In this document: positions 6,790 through 12,888 of the stretch, piece by piece
How the letters are laid out: each line of letters starts with the position of its first letter
Position numbering within the stretch: the first letter of the stretch is position 1
Source of the DNA: Spirochaetales bacterium
Lineage (GTDB): Bacteria; Spirochaetota; Spirochaetia; SZUA-6; DRHE01
Length of the DNA stretch: 12,888 bases
Assembly: GCA_016930895.1 (NCBI GenBank)
Contig: JAFGFV010000123.1
Coordinates: forward strand, 1-12,888
Direction of reading: 5' to 3'
Program-made: the position numbers and the translations under genes
Notes under the pieces: generated by a model
The model's input: only the letters and a program-made list of their open reading frames with translations
Database searches by the model: none
What the model was told of the DNA's origin: nothing

Positions 6790-8211
6790 ATGGTAGAGGG
6801 GGTGCGGAGGGCCATCTTCAGGCAGCTGAGTTCCGCTGAGACCGGCGGGGCGGTGTTCCGCCTGGTCTACGTCCCGGTGCTGGCCGGCCTGGTGGCCTGG
6901 GGGCGTCGGGAGGGGGGCTTTGCGCCCGGGGTTCACGGGGTCCTGGCGGGCTGCGTTCTTCTCGCCTGGGGGTACTCCGGGTCCGTCCTGGCCCTGGTGC
7001 GCAGCGGCCGCCTGCGCGAAGGCTTGAGCCACGTGTCGGCCCTGGTCGATGCGGCCGTCGGTTCCGCATGCCTGGCCCTGGCCTTCGGGGTGAGCGCCCC
7101 CCTGTGGCGGCATCTCCTGCCCTGGCTCGCGGTCCTTCAGCTGTTCATCGCGCTGTGGCTGGCAGCAGCCCGCCTCTTCCCGGCCAACGCGGTCGTCTCC
7201 GGCGTGTTCACGGCCTGCGGGGCCGCGGCGGCGGCAGCGGCCGCTGCGGTTGCGGGGACAGCCGGGGCAGCGGGGCCGGCAACGGCGGACCGGCTCGTGG
7301 CGGGGCTGTTGATCCCGGTCGGCCTGGCCCTCGGGGGCGCGGCCGCCTGGCAGTGGAGCAGAACCTCGCTGGGACTGCTGCGGAAACACTACCTGAGCGA
7401 CGACCTGGCCCGGGCGCGCAAGAGGCTCGCGGCGCTGGAGGGAGCCCTCACGGCTGCCGCCGCGGAGGTATCCTCCTCCTCCACGGAGCTGCAGACCAGC
7501 ACCGCAGCCGCCTCCGTGCGCCTGTCGCAGGAGCACAAGGCTCTGGAGGCGGCCTCTGCGGCGGCCGAGCGGCTGGATTCCGATACCTCCAGGCTCCAGG
7601 GCAGCCTGGGGGCGATCTGGCCGGCGGCGCAGCGGAGCGCAGAGGCCGCGCGCGGGGCGACCGAGGCGGTTCAGCAGGTGAATGCCCGCATTGCTGCGGT
7701 GCAGGAGGTGGCGCATCAAATGGGTGCCTCGCTGGATCTGATCAACGAGGTCACCGATCAGACCAGCCTCCTGGCGCTCAACGCGGCCATTGAAGCCTCC
7801 CGGGGCGGGGGCGGAAGCGCGGAGGGGTTCCCCGTGGTGGCGGAAGAGATCCGTACCCTCGCCGAGCGCTCGGCCGGCATCGCCGCGGAGATCGGCCGGC
7901 TGGTCAAGCAGATGAAGACCGCGATCACCGCTGCGGAGGCGGCTTCCCGGGAAACCGGTCGCGTCCTGGAGCGCATCCGCGTCGACGCGGCGGACGTGGA
8001 GACCTTCTCGGCGACGGCCGGGGGGAGCCTCGAGGAACAGGCGGGGGTGGCCGCCGCGCTGCGGGAGGCGCTGGAGCAGGCCCAGGGGTTCGCCGCGCAG
8101 AGCGCCGCCGCGGCGGATGCGGTGTTGCGCCTCGGCGGCCGCATGCGGGATGAGGGCGCGCGCCTGCGGAGCCTTCTGGACGGCCCGCCTCCGGCGCGCA
8201 AGAACTCTTGA
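6790..8211 (+). CDS. Six-TM chemoreceptor-like (methyl-accepting) signalling protein
   Basis: The product is 473 residues. Six hydrophobic segments (about 21-38, 48-70, 84-103, 108-130, 134-160, 167-188) are joined by short loops, so there is no periplasmic ligand domain. No HAMP domain is evident. A helical Ala/Glu/Arg-rich stalk leads to the receptor tip: INEVTDQTSLLALNAAIEAS, then GFPVVAEEIRTLAERS (about 345-360). This tip normally contacts CheA and CheW. It differs from the usual form in having Ser for Asn in QTN, a GGGGSAEG run one residue longer than AGExGRG, and Pro in the FAVVA motif. I see no clear methylation pentapeptides. The start is ATG 6790 with no well-placed Shine-Dalgarno; GTG 6802 is an alternative. 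It runs into purA 11 bases later, an unusual partner for a receptor. It might sense energy or purine state through the membrane, but this is inference. Confidence 0.85.
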   Translation: MVEGVRRAIFRQLSSAETGGAVFRLVYVPVLAGLVAWGRREGGFAPGVHGVLAGCVLLAWGYSGSVLALVRSGRLREGLSHVSALVDAAVGSACLALAFGVSAPLWRHLLPWLAVLQLFIALWLAAARLFPANAVVSGVFTACGAAAAAAAAAVAGTAGAAGPATADRLVAGLLIPVGLALGGAAAWQWSRTSLGLLRKHYLSDDLARARKRLAALEGALTAAAAEVSSSSTELQTSTAAASVRLSQEHKALEAASAAAERLDSDTSRLQGSLGAIWPAAQRSAEAARGATEAVQQVNARIAAVQEVAHQMGASLDLINEVTDQTSLLALNAAIEASRGGGGSAEGFPVVAEEIRTLAERSAGIAAEIGRLVKQMKTAITAAEAASRETGRVLERIRVDAADVETFSATAGGSLEEQAGVAAALREALEQAQGFAAQSAAAADAVLRLGGRMRDEGARLRSLLDGPPPARKNS

Positions 8212-8222
8212 GGGGAGAGCCA

Positions 8223-9452
8223 ATGAACCTGGTGGTGATCGGGGCCCAGTGGGGCGACGAAGGCAAGGGCAAGATCGTCGACTTCCTCGCCGAGGAGGCC
8301 GACATCGTGGTGCGCTACTCCGGGGGAGCTAACGCCGGGCACACCGTTGTGATCGGGGACCAGACCTACAAGCTGCACCTGATTCCTTCGGGGGTGCTGA
8401 GCCCGGCGACTCGGGCGGTGCTGGGGATCGGGATGGTCGTGGACCTGGAGAACCTCTTCGAAGAGCTCGCGATGCTGGAGGCCAAGGGTATAGTCTGGAA
8501 CGGGCGCGTGCTGCTCTCCGATCGGGCTCACCTGGTGCTGCCGCGCTACCGGCAGATGGACAGGGAGCGGGACGCCGGCAGGCGCGTGCCCCTGGGCACC
8601 ACGGGGCGGGGCATCGGCATCGCCTACGCCCTCAAGGCCTACCGGGAGGGGATCCGCGTCGGGGACCTATTCGACCCCGAGGTTTGGGGGGCCTTGAGCC
8701 CGGAGGACCGGGAGTACCTGGATCCCTTCCGCGAGCGGATCGAGCCCATGGTCGTGGACGTGTCGCGGCTCATGTACGAGTCCCGGGGCAGGAACGTGCT
8801 GTTCGAAGGGGCCCAGGGCACCCTGCTGGACCTGGACCTGGGCACCTATCCCTTCGTGTCCTCCGGGATCTCCTGCGCGGCCGGCGCGGCGATCGGGGGC
8901 GGGGTGGGGCCTCAGGAGATCCACCGGGTCATCGGAGTGTTCAAGGCCTACTCCACGAGGGTGGGCAGCGGTCCCTTCCCTTCGGAGTTTCGCCAGGAGC
9001 GGGACGGGAACCTGGGCGAGGTGGTTCGCGAAATCGGCCGGGAGTACGGGGTGACCACCGGCCGGCCAAGGCGTTGCGGCTACCTGGACCTGGTGAGCCT
9101 GCGCTACGCCTGCCGGAGCAACCGCATCGATGCGCTCTCCCTGACCCACCTGGACGTGTATGACCTGATGGATGAAGTCCAGGCATGCGTGGCGTACAGG
9201 CTCCGGGACGGACAGAGCGACGAGTTCCCCGCCTCCATCACGGCTCTCCAGGAGGCCGAGCCGGTGCTCAAACGCTTCCCGGGCTGGAAGCGGCCGATCA
9301 CCGACTGCCGCCGCGAGGCCGACCTGCCGCCTCAGGCCCGGGACTACGTGCGCTTTATCGAGGAGTATACGGAAACCCCGGTGGAGATTACCTCCGTAGG
9401 CTGCAAACGCGATCAGACGATGGTGCGCCGCGACCCATGGACACGATCCTGA
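8223..9452 (+). CDS. purA: Adenylosuccinate synthetase
   Basis: The enzyme joins IMP and aspartate using GTP to give adenylosuccinate, the first step from IMP to AMP, in the cytoplasm. The product is 409 residues, slightly shorter than the usual 420-430 or so. WGDEGKGK holds catalytic Asp12, and NAGHTV holds His40. GTTGRGIG, FEGAQGTLLDLD, KAYSTRVGSGPFP, the aspartate loop TTGRPRRCG and the C-terminal KRDQT nucleotide motif are all present. Some normally fixed positions differ: GIGIAYALK for GIGPAYEDK, and SSGISCAAG for TSSNTTAGG, with the spacing kept. Start ATG 8223 is chosen over an upstream TTG (8208) because AGGGGAGAG (8211-8219) lies just before it and the protein then begins with the family's typical N-terminus. 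It is 11 bases past the receptor stop and overlaps guaA by 16 bases. Confidence 0.96.
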   Translation: MNLVVIGAQWGDEGKGKIVDFLAEEADIVVRYSGGANAGHTVVIGDQTYKLHLIPSGVLSPATRAVLGIGMVVDLENLFEELAMLEAKGIVWNGRVLLSDRAHLVLPRYRQMDRERDAGRRVPLGTTGRGIGIAYALKAYREGIRVGDLFDPEVWGALSPEDREYLDPFRERIEPMVVDVSRLMYESRGRNVLFEGAQGTLLDLDLGTYPFVSSGISCAAGAAIGGGVGPQEIHRVIGVFKAYSTRVGSGPFPSEFRQERDGNLGEVVREIGREYGVTTGRPRRCGYLDLVSLRYACRSNRIDALSLTHLDVYDLMDEVQACVAYRLRDGQSDEFPASITALQEAEPVLKRFPGWKRPITDCRREADLPPQARDYVRFIEEYTETPVEITSVGCKRDQTMVRRDPWTRS

Positions 9453-10987
9453 TCCTGGATTTCGGCAGCCAGACCACTCAGCTGATCGGCCGCCGGATCC
9501 GGGACCTGGGCGTCTACAGCGAAATCGTGCCGGGAGAGACCCCCCTGGAGGGGCTCCTCGGCGAGGAGATCCGCGGCATCGTTCTCTCGGGGTCCCCCTT
9601 CTCGGTGTACGAGCAGGGCTCCCCCCGACCCGACCCTCGGGTCTTCGAGCTGTCGATTCCGGTCCTCGGGATCTGCTACGGGGCGCAGCGCATGACCCAG
9701 GACCTGGGCGGGCAGGTCCGCGGGCTTGCCCGCAGGGAGTACGGCCGGGCCGTGGTCGAGGTCGAGGAGCCGTCCCCGCTTTTCGACGGGGTGCCCGCCC
9801 GCTTCGTTTCCTGGATGAGCCACGGGGACACCATCGTGACCCCGGCCCCGGGTTTCCGCGCCGTGGCCAAGACCGAGTACGGGCTCCCCGCGGTGATCGT
9901 GCACGAACGCAAGGCCGTGTTCGGGCTCCAGTTTCACCCCGAGGTCAGTCACTGCGAGCACGGTGACAGGATCCTGGAAAACTTCGCGGTCGGCATCTGC
10001 GGCGCCCGCCGTCAGTGGGGCATGGAGGCGTACCTGCGTCAGGTGAGCGGACGTATCCGCGAAAGGGTCGGTGAGCGGATCGTCCTGCTCCTGGCCTCCG
10101 GGGGGGTGGACTCCACCGTGCTGGCGGCGCTCCTGCTGCAGGTCCTGGGCCCGCAGCAGGTGCACCTCATGTACATCGACTCCGGGCTCATGCGGCTAAA
10201 CGAGAGCGAGGAGGTGACCCGCAGGCTCGAAGCCCTGGGCGCTCAGCACCTGCACGTGGTGGACGCTTCCGAGCGTTTCCTCTCGGGCCTGGCCGGAGTC
10301 CCGGACCCGGAACGCAAGCGCGAGATCATCGGTGACCTGTTCATGGAGGTCCAGGCCAAAGAGATCGCCCGGGCGGGCGTGCAGAACGCCTTTCTGGCCC
10401 AGGGGACCCTCTACACGGACCTGATCGAGTCAGGCAAGGGGGTCGGGGGCCAGGCCCACGTGATCAAGAGCCACCACAACGTGCGCTCGCCCCTGGTGGA
10501 GGAAAAACGCCGGCAGGGACTCCTGCTCGAACCCCTGGCCGACCTCTACAAGGACGAAGTCCGGAGGCTCGGGCTGCATCTGGGCCTGGACGAGGAAAGC
10601 GTGTATCGCCACCCCTTTCCCGGCCCGGGGCTGGCCGTGCGCATCCCCGGGGAGGTCACCCGGGAGAAGTGCCGGATCCTGCAGGCCGCGGACGCCATCT
10701 ACGTGGAGGAGCTGCGCCGGCGGGGGCTGTACCGGGAGATCTGGCAGGCCTTTTCCGTGCTCCTGCCGACGCGATCCGTGGGGGTGGCCGGTGACGTGCG
10801 CCGCTACGGCTTCGTGCTGGCGCTCCGGGCGGTGGTTTCCAGGGACGGGATGACCGCGGACGTCTTTCCCTTTCCGCCCGTGGACCTCCTGGAGATCTCG
10901 GCCCGCATCACCAACCAGGTCCCCGAGATCGGGCGGGTGGTGTACGACGTTTCCAGCAAGCCCCCGGCCACGATCGAATGGGAATAG
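9437..10987 (+). CDS. guaA: GMP synthase (glutamine-hydrolysing)
   Basis: The enzyme aminates XMP to GMP using ATP and ammonia drawn from glutamine. It is 516 residues, normal length for the one-chain form. The glutamine amidotransferase domain (about 1-195) has the nucleophile Cys80 in GICYGAQ and the His167/Glu169 pair in FHPEV. The ATP pyrophosphatase domain has the P-loop SGGVDS (221-226). The C-terminal dimerisation domain has HPFPGPGLAVR and ends in the conserved SKPPATIEWE. The N-terminus reads DFGSQTTQLIGRR rather than the commoner DFGSQYTQLIARR; from memory this variant also occurs in spirochaetes. The ATG lies inside the end of purA (16-base overlap, different frame) with no clear Shine-Dalgarno, so translation is probably coupled to purA. 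Co-expression with purA links the AMP and GMP branches. Confidence 0.97.
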   Translation: MDTILILDFGSQTTQLIGRRIRDLGVYSEIVPGETPLEGLLGEEIRGIVLSGSPFSVYEQGSPRPDPRVFELSIPVLGICYGAQRMTQDLGGQVRGLARREYGRAVVEVEEPSPLFDGVPARFVSWMSHGDTIVTPAPGFRAVAKTEYGLPAVIVHERKAVFGLQFHPEVSHCEHGDRILENFAVGICGARRQWGMEAYLRQVSGRIRERVGERIVLLLASGGVDSTVLAALLLQVLGPQQVHLMYIDSGLMRLNESEEVTRRLEALGAQHLHVVDASERFLSGLAGVPDPERKREIIGDLFMEVQAKEIARAGVQNAFLAQGTLYTDLIESGKGVGGQAHVIKSHHNVRSPLVEEKRRQGLLLEPLADLYKDEVRRLGLHLGLDEESVYRHPFPGPGLAVRIPGEVTREKCRILQAADAIYVEELRRRGLYREIWQAFSVLLPTRSVGVAGDVRRYGFVLALRAVVSRDGMTADVFPFPPVDLLEISARITNQVPEIGRVVYDVSSKPPATIEWE

Positions 10988-10993
10988 AAAAGC

Positions 10994-11023
10994 TTCAACC
11001 AAAAGCACAACAGGGTCGATAAT
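10994..11023 (+). promoter_or_regulatory. Possible promoter for the small HTH/zinc-ribbon gene
   Basis: In the 93-base gap after guaA, TTCAAC (10994-10999) and GATAAT (11018-11023) are separated by 18 bases. The -10 matches five of six consensus bases and the -35 only three. This is weak, but it is the only promoter-like pair in a gap that otherwise lacks a terminator. Confidence 0.3.
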
Positions 11024-11080
11024 CTCTGTGACCGCTTCGGGCAGACAGGAAGCCCGGCTGCGGATCCACGGAGGTACCCC

Positions 11081-11476
11081 ATGGGCGACGCTGAGCTGCC
11101 GGACGACCCCAGCGTGGCGGAGATGATCGGCTGGATCGCTGGACGCTACCAGATGACCAAGGCCGACCTGGCTCGCATGTTCCAGACCACTCAATCGACC
11201 ATCCACTACTGGGTCAGGACCGGGCGCATCTCCTATCGAAACCTCCGCAAGCTCCGCTCCAGCTACTACTACCTGCACAACACCCGGGATCCGCACGCCG
11301 AGGAACGCAAGTGCCAGGAGTGCGGGCAGTGGCGGCCCCTGGCCCGCTTCCGTGACGGCAAGGCCATCTGCCGGGAGTGCGAAAACACCAAGACCCTGCG
11401 GCACTACTGGCAGAACCGGGAAAACGAGCTCGAGCGCCGCAAGGCCAAGAACTGGTACAACCAGGCCGCCCGTTAG
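11081..11476 (+). CDS. Small helix-turn-helix plus zinc-ribbon protein
   Basis: The product is 131 residues. Residues 26-58 look like a helix-turn-helix: KADLARMFQTTQSTIHYWV followed by RTGRISYRNLRKL, in the style of phage-type or MerR-like DNA readers. Cys78, Cys81, Cys97 and Cys100 (CxxC, 15 residues, CxxC) form a likely zinc ribbon. After that comes a basic, aromatic helix containing YWQNRENELERRKAKNWY. The ribbon plus tail resembles the segment that precedes HNH nuclease domains in phage-type proteins, but no HNH motif follows. The ribosome site is strong: GGAGGT (11070-11075) 5 bases before ATG. It is probably a DNA-binding regulator, and whether it acts on guaA or metY cannot be told. 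The family is not recognised by name. Confidence 0.85.
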   Translation: MGDAELPDDPSVAEMIGWIAGRYQMTKADLARMFQTTQSTIHYWVRTGRISYRNLRKLRSSYYYLHNTRDPHAEERKCQECGQWRPLARFRDGKAICRECENTKTLRHYWQNRENELERRKAKNWYNQAAR

Positions 11477-11516
11477 CCCCGGTCACCCCGCACGGGCCCT
11501 GTCCCCGGGGAGCCGC

Positions 11517-12872
<1,356 letters not shown>

Positions 12873-12888
12873 GCCGAATCAATAGCCC

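Noticed and set aside
8208..8222. TTG start adding five residues to PurA
   Set aside because: It overlaps the receptor stop and the purA ribosome site; ATG 8223 gives the typical PurA N-terminus.
11477..11516. GC-rich inverted repeat (CCCCGG...CCGGGG) between the convergent HTH and metY genes
   Set aside because: The stem is only six pairs with a long loop and no T-run on either strand, so an intrinsic terminator is not supported.

Overview
The window is GC-rich DNA, roughly two-thirds G+C by eye, with dense gene packing. It most likely comes from a free-living spirochaete or a close relative. The main reason is gene order. The first three genes encode a charged helical protein cut by the left edge, a protein of unknown function, and a pyruvate,phosphate dikinase (PPDK)-like protein. 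As I remember it, Treponema pallidum has the same order: cfpA (cytoplasmic filament protein A, TP0748), TP0747 and ppdK (TP0746). The assignment rests on recalled synteny and general sequence character, not on a search.

Positions 2-4783, plus strand: a three-gene cluster. It holds (1) the C-terminal 287 or so residues of a putative CfpA-type filament protein with an Arg/Ser/Gly-rich tail; (2) a 352-residue protein with an unrecognised N-terminal domain, an Ala/Pro/Arg/Gly linker and a C-terminal region that reads like an HPr-type fold; and (3) an 879-residue PPDK-like protein. In the third protein the phosphohistidine and PEP-binding domains look intact, but key ATP-grasp motifs of the N-terminal domain are missing. 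A hairpin terminator lies between genes 1 and 2, and a strong terminator follows gene 3. Together these suggest a filament-associated PEP-to-His-to-HPr-like relay, which is the most interesting signal here.

Positions 4807-6723, minus strand: a large soluble tetratricopeptide-repeat protein, divergent from the next group across a short AT-rich promoter region.

Positions 6790-10987, plus strand: a tight operon-like run. It holds a six-TM chemoreceptor-like protein without an obvious ligand or HAMP domain, then purA (adenylosuccinate synthetase) 11 bases later, then guaA (GMP synthase) overlapping purA by 16 bases. purA and guaA are two steps on the two branches leading from IMP: purA makes the AMP precursor and guaA makes GMP from XMP. 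The AMP and GMP branches are therefore co-expressed.

Positions 11081-11476, plus strand: a small helix-turn-helix plus four-cysteine zinc-ribbon protein. Positions 11517-12803, minus strand: a MetY-type O-acetylhomoserine sulfhydrylase, with its own promoter region at the right edge containing a perfect TATAAT and short inverted repeats. No tRNA, rRNA, CRISPR or insertion sequence was seen.
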